Source of the DNA: Acidobacteria bacterium Ga0077551
GTDB lineage: Bacteria > Pseudomonadota > Alphaproteobacteria > Caulobacterales > Hyphomonadaceae
DNA length: 64,000 nucleotides
Assembly (NCBI GenBank): GCA_001464545.1
Contig: LNFC01000014.1
Location: 62,001-126,000 of the forward strand
Direction of reading: 5' to 3'
Below, in pieces: positions 1 to 9,938 of the stretch. The position numbers were made by a program, and so were the translations under genes. Numbering within the stretch: the first letter of the stretch is position 1; each line of letters opens with the position of its first letter. The notes beneath the pieces are model-generated. The model did no database searches, was not told where the DNA came from, and worked only from the letters and a program-made list of their open reading frames with translations.

Positions 1-40
1 TCACGACAGCCGCGATCAATCCAAATGCGATCAGTGCCAC
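1..40 (-). CDS. nuoJ: probable NADH-quinone oxidoreductase subunit J, first codons only (partial)
   Basis: A GTG codon at 40 opens a frame that runs out of the window and reads MALIAFGLIAAVV, a hydrophobic start typical of a membrane protein. A GGGG run lies about 10 nt upstream and a GAGAAGG lies 2 nt upstream. The position right after nuoI is where nuoJ normally sits in nuo operons, and NuoJ begins with a transmembrane helix. Only 13 codons are visible, so the identity rests mainly on gene order; another small membrane protein is possible. Confidence 0.5.
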   Translation of the reverse strand, partial: MALIAFGLIAAVV

Positions 41-109
41 AGCCTTCTCGCCCCTTTTCTGTTCCGGTGAAGCCCCTGCCCGCCGGTCTGCGTTACTGGT
101 TTCGGCCCG

Positions 110-595
110 CTACCGGTACGGTGCGTCCAACTCAAGATTCTTGGCGATCAGCCGTTCCCAGCGGTCGCCGTTCGCGAGAAGACGTTCCTTGTCGTAGAAC
201 AGCTCTTCTCGCGTTTCGGTTGCGAACTCGAAGTTCGGCCCTTCGACGATCGCATCGACCGGGCAGGCTTCCTGACAGAAGCCGCAATAGATGCACTTCA
301 CCATATCGATGTCATAGCGTGTCGTACGGCGCGCGCCGTCTTCGCGCGGTTCTGCCTCGATGGTGATGGCTTGCGCCGGGCAGATCGCCTCGCACAGCTT
401 ACAGGCGATGCAGCGCTCTTCGCCGCTCGGATAGCGGCGCAGCGCATGCTCACCCCGGAACCGCGGCGACAGCGGGTTCTTCTCGAACGGGTAATTCACG
501 GTCGGCTTCCGGCGGAACATCTCCAGCGTGGCTACCCAGAAGGCGCCGAGGAAATCCGTCAGAAGGGCGCCGCGAAGGGTCTGCGCGAGGCTCAT
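110..595 (-). CDS. nuoI: NADH-quinone oxidoreductase subunit I (8Fe ferredoxin-type)
   Basis: This 161-residue subunit of complex I carries the two [4Fe-4S] clusters N6a and N6b, which relay electrons from the NuoG chain towards N2 in NuoB. Two ferredoxin motifs are visible, [12 protein letters not shown] and [12 protein letters not shown]. Both have the full CxxCxxCxxxCP pattern. The chosen start is the ATG at 595, which overlaps the nuoH stop in an ATGA junction and gives the usual family length. A longer open frame upstream lies over nuoH in another frame and is not coding. About 69 nt separate its stop from the putative nuoJ start. Confidence 0.97.
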   Translation of the reverse strand: MSLAQTLRGALLTDFLGAFWVATLEMFRRKPTVNYPFEKNPLSPRFRGEHALRRYPSGEERCIACKLCEAICPAQAITIEAEPREDGARRTTRYDIDMVKCIYCGFCQEACPVDAIVEGPNFEFATETREELFYDKERLLANGDRWERLIAKNLELDAPYR

Positions 596-1686
596 GACTG
601 AACTCCGAAATAGGTAACGTACCCAGCCACCACGAGCACGGCAGCGAGCGAAGTTGGCAGGAAAATCTTCCAGCCAAGGCGCATCAGCTGATCGTAGCGA
701 TACCGCGGCACGATGGCCTTCACCATGGCGAACAGGAAGAACAGGAACAGGATCTTCAGCATGAACCAGAAGAGCCCTGCGAGGCTGAGCAGCAGCGGCG
801 GCATCGACCCGGCGGCGTTGGCACCGATGGCCACGGGCCCATGCCAGCCGCCGAGGAACAGGATCGTCATCATCGCGCACATCAGCACGATGTTGAGGTA
901 CTCGCCCAGCATGAAGAGAAGGTACGGCGTGGAGCCATACTCGACCTGGTAACCGGCCACGAGTTCGGACTCCGCTTCCGGAAGATCGAACGGCGGACGG
1001 TTGGTTTCGGCCAGTGCCGAGATGAAGAAGATCACGAACATCGGGAACATCACGACGATCAGCGGGAAGTTCTGGAAGCTGAACGCGTGCCAGTTCTGAA
1101 GGCCGCCGGCCTGGTTGTTGACGATGTCGCTGAGGTTCATCGAGCCGACCATCAGGATGACCGTGATGATGACGAAGCCGATGGAGACCTCGTAGGACAC
1201 CATCTGCGCCGCCGAGCGCAGCGCGCCCAGGAACGGATATTTCGAGTTCGACGCCCAGCCACCCATGATGATGCCATAGACACCCAGCGAGCTGATTGCG
1301 AAGAGGTAGAGCACGCCGACATTCAGGTCCGAGATCACCCAGCTCGTGCCGCCTTCGAGACCCGGCGCAACCGGGATGGCCGCCCAGGCGGCGAAGGCGA
1401 GCGTACAGGTCAGGATCGGCGCGAAGATGAAGACGAACTTGTTGGCGCCGGCAGGGATGACGATTTCCTTCAGCAGGAACTTGCCGAAGTCCGCAAACGA
1501 CTGGAGCAGGCCGAACGGACCCACCACGTTCGGGCCCTTGCGCATCATCACCCCGGCCCAGATCTTCCGGTCCAGCAGCAGCAGGAACGCAATCGACAGC
1601 AGCAGAACGAGCGTGAACAGACCGATCTGGCCGAGCACCAGAAGCGGCCCCCAAAGGCTCCCCAAAGACTCGATTGCATTACTCAT
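592..1686 (-). CDS. nuoH: NADH-quinone oxidoreductase subunit H
   Basis: This 364-residue multi-spanning protein is the complex I subunit that joins the peripheral arm to the membrane arm and helps form the quinone chamber. Family marks include [19 protein letters not shown] near residue 40 and the acidic loop [20 protein letters not shown], both typical of NuoH/ND1. Hydrophobic segments fill most of the chain. It follows nuoG by 9 nt and overlaps nuoI by 4 nt, so the genes are probably translationally coupled. Length and start (MSNAIESLG) are normal. Confidence 0.97.
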   Translation of the reverse strand: MSNAIESLGSLWGPLLVLGQIGLFTLVLLLSIAFLLLLDRKIWAGVMMRKGPNVVGPFGLLQSFADFGKFLLKEIVIPAGANKFVFIFAPILTCTLAFAAWAAIPVAPGLEGGTSWVISDLNVGVLYLFAISSLGVYGIIMGGWASNSKYPFLGALRSAAQMVSYEVSIGFVIITVILMVGSMNLSDIVNNQAGGLQNWHAFSFQNFPLIVVMFPMFVIFFISALAETNRPPFDLPEAESELVAGYQVEYGSTPYLLFMLGEYLNIVLMCAMMTILFLGGWHGPVAIGANAAGSMPPLLLSLAGLFWFMLKILFLFFLFAMVKAIVPRYRYDQLMRLGWKIFLPTSLAAVLVVAGYVTYFGVQS

Positions 1687-1695
1687 GGCGCCGCA

Positions 1696-3742
1696 CTACT
1701 CCGCTGCCACTGCGGTGTCTAGGCTGGTCGCCAGCGCAGAACACTCAGCCATTGTGCGCGAAGCGCGGGCGATGGGATTGGTCAGGTAAAAGTCAGCAAT
1801 CGCGCGGCCAAACGGCGCATTGCCGAGGCTGCCATCCGCCGCCGGCGGTGCCGCGAGAAGCGCCGGAACGCCCTTGGCGCCGGGGGCGTATCCGCGACCG
1901 GAGAAGGCCGTATTCTGCCCCGCCTTGCCGCGCAGGAGCGTACGCAGCTCGTCGGCTGTGTCATACGGAAGCACTTTGCCCGTGACGCCCGAGAGCGCAC
2001 GGAAAATGGCCCAGCCTTCGCGGGCTTCGCCCTTCGGCTGAACCGCCCGCGTGGTCATCTGCACCCGGCCCTCGGTGTTTACGAAGGTCGCCGTGATTTC
2101 GCTGTAGGCAGCGCAAGGCAGCACGATGTCCGCCCCCGCCGCCCCGGCATCGCCGTGCGAGCCGAAATAGATAACCTGCGCCGAGCCGACCTGAGACAGG
2201 TCCACTTCATCTGCCCCCAGCAGCACGACCGTTTTCAGCGCGCCGCTGAGAATGTCCTTCGTCGCCTTGCCGCCGTCGGCCGGCACAAAACCGGCATCCA
2301 GCGCCCCGACCCGGCCCGCCGCCGTGTGCAGCATGCCGAACCCGGCCCAGCCGTCCGAAACGGCGCCGGTCTCCTGCGCCATCGACAGGGCGGCCGACAG
2401 GATCGCCGCGCCATCGCTGCGGCAGGCCGCCGCTTCGCCCACCACAATCATCGGACGCTTCGCGCCCTTGAAGAACTCGCGCACCGCGGCGCCGTTCAGC
2501 GCGTCGGCCGACGTGCCAAGGTGCGTGTACGGATAGGTCAGTTCAGCCGCCTCGCCGATAACGGCCACTTTGAGGTTGCCCCACAGCCAGGACTTGCGGA
2601 TGCGGGCATTCCAGACAGCCGCTTCGACGCGCGGATTGGTGCCGATCAGCAGCAGCGCATCCGACTCTTCGACGCCCATCAGTGTCGGGTTCAGGAGGTA
2701 ATGCTCGCGCACGCCGTTGGTACCATACTGGGCGCCAGCAGGACGGCAGTCGGTATTCTTGACGCCGAGACCGCGGAAGAAATCGAGCGCCGCTTTCGCC
2801 TGCTCCACTTCGATCAGGTCACCGGCGACGACGCCGATCTGGTCTGCGCCGACCGACAGCGCCGCTTTCACCGCGTCGAGCGCTTCCGGCCACGACACCG
2901 GATGCAGCTTGCCATTCCGCCGCACGTACGGCCGGTCGAGCCGCTGGCGCGCCAGGCCGTCCCAGACGAACCGGGACTTGTCCGACAGCCATTCCTCGTT
3001 GATCTCTTCATTCGTCTCCGGAAGGATCCGCATCACGGCGTCCCCTTTCGTATCGATCCGGATCGCCGCGCCCATCGCATCCATCACGTCGATGGACGAC
3101 GTCTTGCGCAGCTCCCAGGGGCGCGCGTTGAACGCGTAAGGCTTGGACGTCAGTGCGCCGACCGGACACAGGTCGATCACGTTGCCTGACAGTTCAGACG
3201 TCAGCGACTTTTCCAGATAGGTCGTGATCTCGGCGCTCTCGCCGCGCGAGATCATGGCGTGTGCACTGGATGCAGCGCGTCATGATCGTCTTGACCAGCG
3301 GGCCCATATACTTGTCTTCGACCGCGCGCTTGTTCTCGTCATAGCGGCTGTCGGAGCGGCCATACGCGACGGCCTGATCCTGCAGGTCGCACTCGCCGCC
3401 CTGGTCGCAAATCGGGCAATCCAGCGGGTGGTTGATTAGCAGGAATTCCATGACGCCGTTGCGCGCCTTCTCGACATAGGCGCCCTTGGTGCGGATCACC
3501 GGCGGCGAACCATCCCGGTTCGGACGAAGATCGCCCACGATCTGCGCGCAGGAGGCCAGTGGCTTCGGCGCGCCTTCCCACTCGACGAGACACATGCGGC
3601 AGTTGCCCGCCACCGACAGTCGCTCATGATAGCAGAAACGCGGAATCTCGGCGCCCACTTCCTCGCACGCCTGCATCAGCGTGTAAGCCTTCGGCACTTC
3701 GACTTCCTGTCCGTCGATGTTGAGCTTGAACGTGTCTGACAT
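1696..3742 (-). pseudogene. nuoG: NADH-quinone oxidoreductase subunit G, interrupted by deletion and frameshift
   Basis: NuoG is the large iron-sulfur subunit of complex I. The N-terminal part (3742 to about 3257, 162 family-like residues) shows the [2Fe-2S] cysteines, the HxxxCxxC region of cluster N5 ([16 protein letters not shown]) and the start of the N4 motif, CIQCTR. The frame then runs into about 20 unrelated residues and stops at 3194. Family sequence resumes in another frame at 3255 with [18 protein letters not shown], the last N4 cysteine in NVIDLCPVGAL, and a 519-residue C-terminal part ending at 1696. Compared with the family, about 15 residues (normally CVRF...VAG...) are missing, including the third N4 cysteine, so roughly 44 nt appear lost. 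Intact length would be about 696 residues. An assembly error is a serious alternative, since the rest of the operon is intact. Confidence 0.85.
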
Positions 3743-3746
3743 GGTC

Positions 3747-5051
3747 CTACTCCGCCGCGATCACGGCGCCCTGCACGAGGGCGCGCGGCTGCCGGTAGCG
3801 ATTGATGCGTTCTTCGATCTCGTGGCGGAAGTGACGGATCAGGCCCTGGATCGGCCAGGCCGCCGCGTCGCCCAGCGCGCAGATCGTGTGGCCTTCGACC
3901 TGTTTGGTCACGTCCAGCAGCGTGTCGATCTCGTCATGCGTGGCCTCGCCGCGCACCATCCGTTCCATCACACGCCACATCCAGCCGGTGCCTTCGCGGC
4001 ACGGCGTGCACTGGCCGCAGCTCTCGTGCTTGTAGAAATAGGCAAGCCGCGCGATCGCCTTGATCAGGTCGGTCTGCTTGTCCATCACGATGATCGCCGC
4101 CGTGCCGAGACCGGACTTAAGGTCGCGCAGCGTGTCGAAATCCATATAGGCGTCCATGATCTGCTCAGCCGGCACCATCGGCACCGAAGAGCCACCCGGG
4201 ATCACGGCCTTCAGGTTGTCCCACCCGCCGCGAATACCGCCGCAATGCGTTTCAATCAGTTCACGGAACGTGATCGACATCTCTTCTTCCACGTTGCACG
4301 GCTTGTTCACATGCCCGGAGATGCAGAACAGTTTGGTGCCCGAATTGTTCGGCCGGCCGAAGCCCGCAAACCATTGAGCGCCTCGGCGCAGGATCGTCGG
4401 CACGACCGCGATCGACTCGACATTGTTCACCGTCGTCGGGCAGCCATAGAGACCGGCATTCGCCGGGAAAGGCGGCTTCAGGCGCGGCTGCCCCTTCTTG
4501 CCCTCGAGGCTTTCCAGCAGCGCGGTTTCTTCGCCGCAGATATACGCGCCGGCGCCGTGGTGGACGTAGAGGTCGAAGTCCCAGCCGTTGAGATTGTTCT
4601 GACCGATCAGGCGCGCTTCGTAGGCTTCTTTCACCGCCTTTTCGAGCGCATGGCGCTCCGCGATGTACTCGCCGCGAATGTAGACATAGCATTTGTGGGC
4701 GCGCATCGCGCGGCTCGCCACCATGCAGCCTTCGATCAGCAGGTGCGGATCATGCCGCATGATCTCGCGGTCCTTGCACGTGCCGGGCTCGGATTCGTCC
4801 GCGTTGACGACGAGATAGTGCGGACGGTCGCGCACTTCCTTCGGCATGAACGTCCACTTCAAGCCGGTCGGGAACCCTGCCCCGCCCCGCCCGCGCAAGC
4901 CCGAAGCCTTGATCTGGTCGCACAGCCAGTCCGGCCCGAGATCGAGCATTTCCTTCGTCAGATGCCACGCGCCGCGCTTCTTCGCAGCTTCGAGGTCCGG
5001 CGAATGGAGGCCGTAGAGGTTCGTGAAGATGCGGTCCTTATCCTGCAACAT
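3747..5051 (-). CDS. nuoF: NADH-quinone oxidoreductase subunit F (NADH and FMN binding)
   Basis: This 434-residue subunit binds NADH and FMN and passes electrons to cluster N3. The flavin/NADH glycine-rich stretch [16 protein letters not shown] is near residue 55. The N3 cysteines are in [13 protein letters not shown] plus a later cysteine in the [13 protein letters not shown] segment. The start ATG at 5051 shares its first base with the nuoE stop (TGATG), and the gene ends 4 nt before nuoG. Length is typical. Confidence 0.97.
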   Translation of the reverse strand: MLQDKDRIFTNLYGLHSPDLEAAKKRGAWHLTKEMLDLGPDWLCDQIKASGLRGRGGAGFPTGLKWTFMPKEVRDRPHYLVVNADESEPGTCKDREIMRHDPHLLIEGCMVASRAMRAHKCYVYIRGEYIAERHALEKAVKEAYEARLIGQNNLNGWDFDLYVHHGAGAYICGEETALLESLEGKKGQPRLKPPFPANAGLYGCPTTVNNVESIAVVPTILRRGAQWFAGFGRPNNSGTKLFCISGHVNKPCNVEEEMSITFRELIETHCGGIRGGWDNLKAVIPGGSSVPMVPAEQIMDAYMDFDTLRDLKSGLGTAAIIVMDKQTDLIKAIARLAYFYKHESCGQCTPCREGTGWMWRVMERMVRGEATHDEIDTLLDVTKQVEGHTICALGDAAAWPIQGLIRHFRHEIEERINRYRQPRALVQGAVIAAE

Positions 5052-6073
5052 CAGTTTTTCCCCCGGCCATAGTCACGGTCGTGTTCATCGAATTTCCCGT
5101 CCGCCAGCAGCCGGGCCTGAGCAACCCATTTCTCACGGTCGATCCGGTCGTTGAAGCCGAGCAGTTTCTCGACCTCGTCTACCTTTTCCTGGCTCCAGGC
5201 GGCGATGTGCGCATACTGAGTAACGCCCATGTCGTTCAGCATCTGCTCGTACTTCGGACCCACGCCATTGATCCGCTTCAGGTCGTCAAACGTGCTCGCG
5301 CGCGCGTCATCGGCCTTCACCGGCTCGACCTTGTCATTGACCTTGGCCGGCTCCTCGCGGTGCACGTTCGTCGGCCCTTGGGCGTCGGGACGGCCGGTCG
5401 CTTCCGGCGTCGGTTCCGGCGGCTTGGGCAGGTTCGGCAAGGCCGAAACCTTAGTGCGGCTGCCATCGAACAGGGAGGCGTCGGTCAGGACGGTCGTGCC
5501 GCCTTCCGGCGCGCTGTTGACGCGGTCGATCTGCGGGCCGGGCGTCACATCCGCGCCGTGGCGGAGACGGCCCAGGATCGCCGACAGCGACTCCGGCGTA
5601 AGGTCCTCGAAGAAGTCATCATTGATCTGCACCATCGGCGCATTCACGCAGGCGCCGAGGCACTCAACCTCTTCCCAGGACAGCCGCTTGTCATCGGTGA
5701 CGTACATCGCCTTGCCGATTTCCTTGGTGCAGACGTCCTTCAGGCTCTCGGCCCCGCGCAGCTGGCACGGCGTAGTGCCGCAAAGCTGGACATGGAATTT
5801 GCCCACCGGCTGAAGGCGGAACATCGTGTAGAACGTCGCGACTTCATAGACGCGGATATACGGCATCTCGAGCCGGTTCGCGACTTCGCGCATCGCGGGC
5901 TCGGACAGCCAGCCATTGTTGTCCTTCTGGGCAAGCCAGAGCAGCGGGATCACCGCCGAGCGCTGCTTGTCGGCAGGATACTTTCCGCGCCAGAACGCAA
6001 TCTTCTCTTCTGTCTCGGACTTGAAGGCAAAGCTGTCGCCGCCCGCTTCAAGATCAAACCGGCGCAAGGCCAT
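5051..6073 (-). CDS. nuoE: NADH-quinone oxidoreductase subunit E with C-terminal helix-hairpin-helix extension
   Basis: The first ~175 residues are a normal NuoE, the thioredoxin-like subunit holding the [2Fe-2S] cluster N1a; its cysteines are at 98, 103, 138 and 142 (CGTTPC and CLGAC). The protein is 340 residues, about twice the classical E. coli length. After a linker rich in proline, glutamate and lysine (about 176-260), a second domain starts at [18 protein letters not shown] (about 262-285). It resembles the helix-hairpin-helix 'predicted 5' nuclease' domains fused to NuoE in other alphaproteobacteria. Such a domain usually binds DNA or helps fold; here its role is unknown. The start abuts the stop of the VOC gene. 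Confidence 0.95.
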   Translation of the reverse strand: MALRRFDLEAGGDSFAFKSETEEKIAFWRGKYPADKQRSAVIPLLWLAQKDNNGWLSEPAMREVANRLEMPYIRVYEVATFYTMFRLQPVGKFHVQLCGTTPCQLRGAESLKDVCTKEIGKAMYVTDDKRLSWEEVECLGACVNAPMVQINDDFFEDLTPESLSAILGRLRHGADVTPGPQIDRVNSAPEGGTTVLTDASLFDGSRTKVSALPNLPKPPEPTPEATGRPDAQGPTNVHREEPAKVNDKVEPVKADDARASTFDDLKRINGVGPKYEQMLNDMGVTQYAHIAAWSQEKVDEVEKLLGFNDRIDREKWVAQARLLADGKFDEHDRDYGRGKN

Positions 6074-6526
6074 CTATCGCTCCTTTGGCGCGGGCACGGT
6101 CACGCGCCCCGCCTCGTCAATTGGCCAGAACGGATTGTAGGCGACTTCCCAGGCATTGCCTTCCGGGTCCGCAAAGTAGCCGGAATATCCGCCCCAGTAA
6201 GTCTTGTGAGGCGCCTTCGGAATGCGCACGCCGGCCCTGCCCAGACGATCGAAAATCGCATCGACCTCCTCGACAGAGCGCGCATTGAACGCAATCGCAA
6301 AGCCCTTGAACTCGCCCTTCCGGTCGTCAGCCACACCGGCGTCTTTCGCCAGCTTGGTCTCGTCCCAGAGGCCGAGCGCCATGCCGCCTGCATTGAAGAA
6401 GGCCACCTCGCCCTTCACGCCCCGGTCTTCAAAGCCCAGAATGTCCGTATAGAAACGGACCATGCCGGCAAGGTCCTTGACCCCGACGGTGATGATCGAG
6501 ACGCGTTGCTCCGGCAGGGCGGCCAT
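6074..6526 (-). CDS. VOC (glyoxalase/bleomycin-resistance fold) protein inside the nuo operon
   Basis: The 150-residue product has the vicinal-oxygen-chelate fold. The sequence begins RVSIITVGVKDLAGMVRFYTDILGF and ends with the second module's YFADPEGNAWEVAYNPFW, the usual metal-ligand-bearing strand with its glutamate. It matches the single-domain, glyoxalase-like group rather than true glyoxalase I. The gene is embedded in the complex I operon: its ATG overlaps the upstream stop as TGATG, and its stop abuts the nuoE start with no gap. Expression is therefore tied to complex I. Substrate cannot be told from sequence. Confidence 0.9.
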   Translation of the reverse strand: MAALPEQRVSIITVGVKDLAGMVRFYTDILGFEDRGVKGEVAFFNAGGMALGLWDETKLAKDAGVADDRKGEFKGFAIAFNARSVEEVDAIFDRLGRAGVRIPKAPHKTYWGGYSGYFADPEGNAWEVAYNPFWPIDEAGRVTVPAPKER

Positions 6527-6873
6527 CAGACAGCACCTGCCCGCGCAAAGTCCACACGGACGATCTTGCCGCCCTTGAGCGTGTAGATCGCCGCCACTTC
6601 AAACCTGTCACCGCCCGGAGCCCGCTCGACCTGCTCGTGGTCGATCACAGTCGTGCCGAGATCGATCCGGTTGGCCAGCTTGGCGTGGTTCTTCGGGAAC
6701 TCGTAGAACAGGTCTTCATGCCGCTTGCGGATCGCCGCGAGCCCGCGATGCGTGATCTCGCCGTTCAGGCCCGCCAGAACGGCATCCTCGGCGTAGCAGG
6801 CGAGGAAGGCTTCAATGTTCTGGTTGTTGTAGGCGTCCAGCTGTTTCTGGACGAGTTCGGCTGAGGCGCTCAC
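6526..6873 (-). CDS. NTF2-like (SnoaL) small protein inside the nuo operon
   Basis: This 115-residue protein has the cone-shaped NTF2/SnoaL fold. The N-terminal helix [26 protein letters not shown] is followed by the typical [17 protein letters not shown] helix, and strands end in [16 protein letters not shown]. Members may be small enzymes or ligand binders, so no specific reaction can be assigned. The start is a GTG overlapping the nuoD stop as GTGA, and the end overlaps the VOC gene start, so it is translationally coupled on both sides. It has no signal peptide and should be cytosolic, on the same side as the peripheral arm. Confidence 0.88.
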   Translation of the reverse strand: MSASAELVQKQLDAYNNQNIEAFLACYAEDAVLAGLNGEITHRGLAAIRKRHEDLFYEFPKNHAKLANRIDLGTTVIDHEQVERAPGGDRFEVAAIYTLKGGKIVRVDFARAGAV

Positions 6874-8075
6874 CGGTCCACCTCCCCGAACACGATGTCG
6901 AGCGAGCCGAGGATCGCAGACACGTCGGCCAGCATGTGGCCTTTCGAGAGGTGATCCATCGCCTGCAGGTGCGGATAGCCCGGCGCGCGGATTTTCGCGC
7001 GGTACGGACGGTTCGTGCCATCCGCCACAAGGTAGACGCCAAACTCACCTTTCGGCGCTTCGATGGCGGCGTAGCATTCGCCTGCCGGAACGTGGAAACC
7101 TTCCGTGTACAGCTTGAAGTGGTGGATCAGCGCTTCCATCGAATTCTTCATCTCGGCGCGGCGCGGCGGCGAGAGCTTGCTGCCTGCCAGCAGCACAGGA
7201 CCCGGACCCTCCTTCACCATCAGCGCGATGCACTGCTGTATGATCTTGGTCGACTCCTTCATCTCTTCCATGCGGCAGACATAGCGGTCGTAATTGTCGC
7301 CGTGCACGCCGACCGGAACCTTGAAATCGAGTTCCGAATAGCACTCGTAAGGCTGCGAGCGGCGCAGGTCCCAGGCGAGGCCGGTGCCGCGCACCATGAC
7401 GCCCGAGAAACCCCAGTCCATGATCGTACGCTGATCCACGACGCCGATATCGACGTTGCGCTGCTTGAAGATGCGGTTCTCGGTGATCAGGTCCTCGATG
7501 CGGTCCATCTTCGCTGGGAACTGCTCGCACCAGGCGGCAATATCGTCGATCAGCCGCTGCGGCAGGTCCTGGTGAACGCCGCCGGGACGGAAATAGGCCG
7601 CGTGCATCCGGCTTCCGGAGGCGCGCTCATAGAACACGCACAGCTTCTCGCGCTCTTCGAAGCCCCAGGTGATCGGTGTCAGCGCGCCGCAGTCCATCGC
7701 CTGCGTCGTCACGTTGAGGATGTGCGACATGATCCGGCCGATTTCGGAGAACATCACGCGGATCAGGCTTGCGCGGCGCGGAACTTCGACACCCAGCATC
7801 TTCTCGATCGCGAGGCACCAGGCATGTTCCTGATTCATCGGCGAGCAGTAATCGAGCCGGTCGAAGTAAGGCAGTCCCTGCAGGTAGGTCTTGTACTCCA
7901 GCAGCTTCTCGGTGCCGCGGTGTAGGAGGCCGATATGGCTGTCGATGCGGGTCACGACTTCGCCGTCGAGATCCATGATCATCCGCAGCACGCCGTGCGC
8001 CGCCGGGTGTTGGGGCCCGAAGTTCAGCGTGAACTTGCGGTCGTCTTCTTCACTAAGGTGGGCTGTGTCGGCCAT
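6870..8075 (-). CDS. nuoD: NADH-quinone oxidoreductase subunit D
   Basis: This subunit (49-kDa homologue) forms the quinone-binding pocket next to cluster N2. The family block [18 protein letters not shown] is near the N-terminus, and [12 protein letters not shown] holds the conserved histidine facing the quinone. The chosen ATG at 8075 (MADTAHLS) leaves a 4-nt gap to nuoC, has GGAGG 11 nt upstream and gives 401 residues. An in-frame ATG at 8105 would add ten residues overlapping nuoC. It is a stand-alone NuoD, not fused to NuoC. Confidence 0.97.
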   Translation of the reverse strand: MADTAHLSEEDDRKFTLNFGPQHPAAHGVLRMIMDLDGEVVTRIDSHIGLLHRGTEKLLEYKTYLQGLPYFDRLDYCSPMNQEHAWCLAIEKMLGVEVPRRASLIRVMFSEIGRIMSHILNVTTQAMDCGALTPITWGFEEREKLCVFYERASGSRMHAAYFRPGGVHQDLPQRLIDDIAAWCEQFPAKMDRIEDLITENRIFKQRNVDIGVVDQRTIMDWGFSGVMVRGTGLAWDLRRSQPYECYSELDFKVPVGVHGDNYDRYVCRMEEMKESTKIIQQCIALMVKEGPGPVLLAGSKLSPPRRAEMKNSMEALIHHFKLYTEGFHVPAGECYAAIEAPKGEFGVYLVADGTNRPYRAKIRAPGYPHLQAMDHLSKGHMLADVSAILGSLDIVFGEVDR

Positions 8076-8079
8076 GGTC

Positions 8080-8700
8080 TCACGCGCCTCCGCCGGCTTT
8101 TTCATCGCCGGGAATCTCGGACGTCATCCCTTCCCAGGGCGAGAGGAAATCAAAGTTCCGGTATTCCTGTACCAGCTTCACCGGTTCGTAGATCACGCGC
8201 TTCTCGAGGTCGTCATAGCGGACCTCGTAATGCCCGGTCAGCGGGAAGTCCTTGCGCAACGGAAAGCCTTCGAAGCCATAATCCGTCAGGATGCGGCGCA
8301 GGTCCGGATGGTCCGCGAACTGGATGCCATACATGTCGAACGCCTCGCGCTCGAACCAGTTGGCAGCCGGCCAGATCGCGACGCAGCTCGCCACAGCCGT
8401 TTCTTCATCGGCGCGGATACGCACGCGGACGCGGTGGTTCATACGCATCGACAGGAGGTGGTAGACGACCTCGAACCGCTCGTTGCGCTCGGGATAGTCC
8501 ACGCCGCAGATGTCGATCAGCGTCTCGAAGTTGCATTGCTGGTCGTCGCGCAGGAAGCGGAGCAGCGGCAGGATATGGTCCCGCTCGGCCAGTACGGTGA
8601 GTTCGCCGACGACAATCTGCGTCGAGCGCACGGCGTCCGGCATCCGGGCTTCGATATGGGCCGCAAGGTCGATCAGGTTTTCGGTGTTCATGTTCGCCAT
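8080..8700 (-). CDS. nuoC: NADH-quinone oxidoreductase subunit C
   Basis: The 30-kDa-type complex I subunit, 206 residues with the ATG at 8700 ([12 protein letters not shown]). Family blocks visible include [22 protein letters not shown] and, near the end, [13 protein letters not shown] followed by [20 protein letters not shown], the signature of this subunit. It begins 1 nt after the nuoB stop. A longer open frame extends upstream across nuoB, but its extra residues are low-complexity and lie on the coding strand of nuoB in another frame, so they were excluded. Confidence 0.96.
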   Translation of the reverse strand: MANMNTENLIDLAAHIEARMPDAVRSTQIVVGELTVLAERDHILPLLRFLRDDQQCNFETLIDICGVDYPERNERFEVVYHLLSMRMNHRVRVRIRADEETAVASCVAIWPAANWFEREAFDMYGIQFADHPDLRRILTDYGFEGFPLRKDFPLTGHYEVRYDDLEKRVIYEPVKLVQEYRNFDFLSPWEGMTSEIPGDEKAGGGA

Positions 8701-8701
8701 C

Positions 8702-9271
8702 TCAGCGCTCGATCGAGCCTTCGCGGCGGATCTTCTTCTGCAGTTGCAGGAAGCCGTACACGAGCGCTTCAGCGGTGGGCGGGCAGCCGGGGATGTAGAT
8801 GTCGACTGGCACGATCCGGTCGCAGCCGCGAACGACGCTGTAGCTGTAATGGTAATAGCCGCCGCCATTGGCGCACGAGCCCATGGAGATCACGTAGCGC
8901 GGCTCCGGCATCTGGTCGTAGACCTTGCGCAGCGCCGGGGCCATCTTGTTGGTCAGCGTGCCGGCGACGATCATCACATCCGACTGGCGTGGGCTTCCGC
9001 GCGGGGCCATGCCGAAGCGTTCCAGGTCGTAGCGCGGGTTGCCGGCATGCATCATCTCGACGGCGCAGCAGGCAAGCCCGAACGTCATCCACATCAGAGA
9101 GCCGGTGCGCGCCCAGGTGATCAGGTCGTCGGCAGCGGCCGTGAAGTAGCCCTTGTCGGCGAGTTCGTCCGAAAGACCCTTGTAGAAAGGATCGTCGCTG
9201 CCCGGCTTGTAGCCTTCAGCGCCGGCGCGGGCGCCGCTCAGGGCGTACGGTTTGTGCGAGGAATCGGACAT
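8702..9271 (-). CDS. nuoB: NADH-quinone oxidoreductase subunit B (cluster N2)
   Basis: NuoB carries [4Fe-4S] cluster N2, the last electron donor before quinone. The tandem cysteines are in [10 protein letters not shown], and the other ligands are in [20 protein letters not shown] and [11 protein letters not shown]. The chosen start is MSDSSHKP at 9271, whose ATG overlaps the nuoA stop (TGATG), giving 189 residues. An adjacent ATG at 9274 is an equally possible start. Confidence 0.97.
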   Translation of the reverse strand: MSDSSHKPYALSGARAGAEGYKPGSDDPFYKGLSDELADKGYFTAAADDLITWARTGSLMWMTFGLACCAVEMMHAGNPRYDLERFGMAPRGSPRQSDVMIVAGTLTNKMAPALRKVYDQMPEPRYVISMGSCANGGGYYHYSYSVVRGCDRIVPVDIYIPGCPPTAEALVYGFLQLQKKIRREGSIER

Positions 9272-9645
9272 CATTCCCACTCCAGCGCGCCGCTGCGCCA
9301 CTCATAGATGAAACCGATCGTCAGGACGCCCAGGAAGCCGACCATCGACCAGAAACCGAGGACGCCGATTTCGCCAAGGCTGACCGCCCAGGGGAACAGG
9401 AACGCAACCTCAAGGTCGAAAATGATGAACAGGATGGCGACGAGGTAGAACCGCACGTCGAACTTCATGCGCGCGTCATCGAACGCGTTGAAACCGCATT
9501 CGTAGGCTGAGTTCTTCTCAGGATCGGGTTTGTGAGGGGCCAGCAGCACCGACCCCACGACGAACAGGCCGGAGATCACGGCGCCGATTACAAGGAAAAA
9601 GATGACCGGCAGATAATCAAGGGCCAGACGCTCGACTTCGGACAT
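9271..9645 (-). CDS. nuoA: NADH-quinone oxidoreductase subunit A
   Basis: First gene of the complex I operon. The 124-residue protein has three hydrophobic segments and the NuoA/ND3 loop [41 protein letters not shown] in two overlapping parts, with the cysteine of the Q-site loop. The ATG at 9645 was chosen because a strong AGGAGG lies 9 nt upstream; a longer frame starting at 9672 would place that site inside the gene. It sets the start of the operon, which runs leftward through nuoI. Confidence 0.96.
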   Translation of the reverse strand: MSEVERLALDYLPVIFFLVIGAVISGLFVVGSVLLAPHKPDPEKNSAYECGFNAFDDARMKFDVRFYLVAILFIIFDLEVAFLFPWAVSLGEIGVLGFWSMVGFLGVLTIGFIYEWRSGALEWE

Positions 9646-9741
9646 GCTTGGTACCTCCTGGTACAGAGCCAACGGTCGCCCGATTAGGACGGTTTTCGCA
9701 TGTGCGCAACACGAACCGGCGCACAGACTCCGGACTTTCGC

Positions 9742-9747
9742 AGTATA
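9742..9747 (-). promoter_or_regulatory. candidate -10 element for the nuo operon
   Basis: On the minus strand these bases read TATACT, a good match to a sigma-70 type -10 box, about 97 nt upstream of the nuoA ATG. No convincing -35 hexamer is present at 16-18 nt, so the assignment is tentative. The 293-bp gap between nuoA and glk otherwise holds only the palindrome at 9829-9844. Confidence 0.3.
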
Positions 9748-9828
9748 CCTGCCCGCGTTGCCAATTCACGGGCGATGCCCTGCGGCGGTGCGTCACGCAT
9801 GGGCACGTATTCCGGACGCAATAGGATA

Positions 9829-9844
9829 TTTCCGGCGCCGGAAA
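9829..9844. repeat. perfect 16-bp palindrome between glk and nuoA
   Basis: The bases read TTTCCGGCGCCGGAAA, a perfect inverted repeat with no spacer. It lies 95 nt beyond the glk stop and about 184 nt upstream of the nuoA start. It has no U-tract on either strand in the right place for a strong intrinsic terminator (the T-run on the minus strand is 5' to it). It could be a regulator site for nuo or a weak terminator for the glk operon. Confidence 0.5.
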
Positions 9845-9938
9845 AACGTTCAAATCCAAGGCGATTTCGGGAGCCGCCATCCGGGATGAGAACCCGTCGC
9901 AGCGCAGACCCCGGGGGCTGGCCGTTTGCAGTCCCCGG

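Noticed and set aside
620..1654. Upstream extension of the nuoI frame across nuoH
   Set aside because: The extra residues lie over nuoH in another frame and have no family similarity; NuoI starts at 595.
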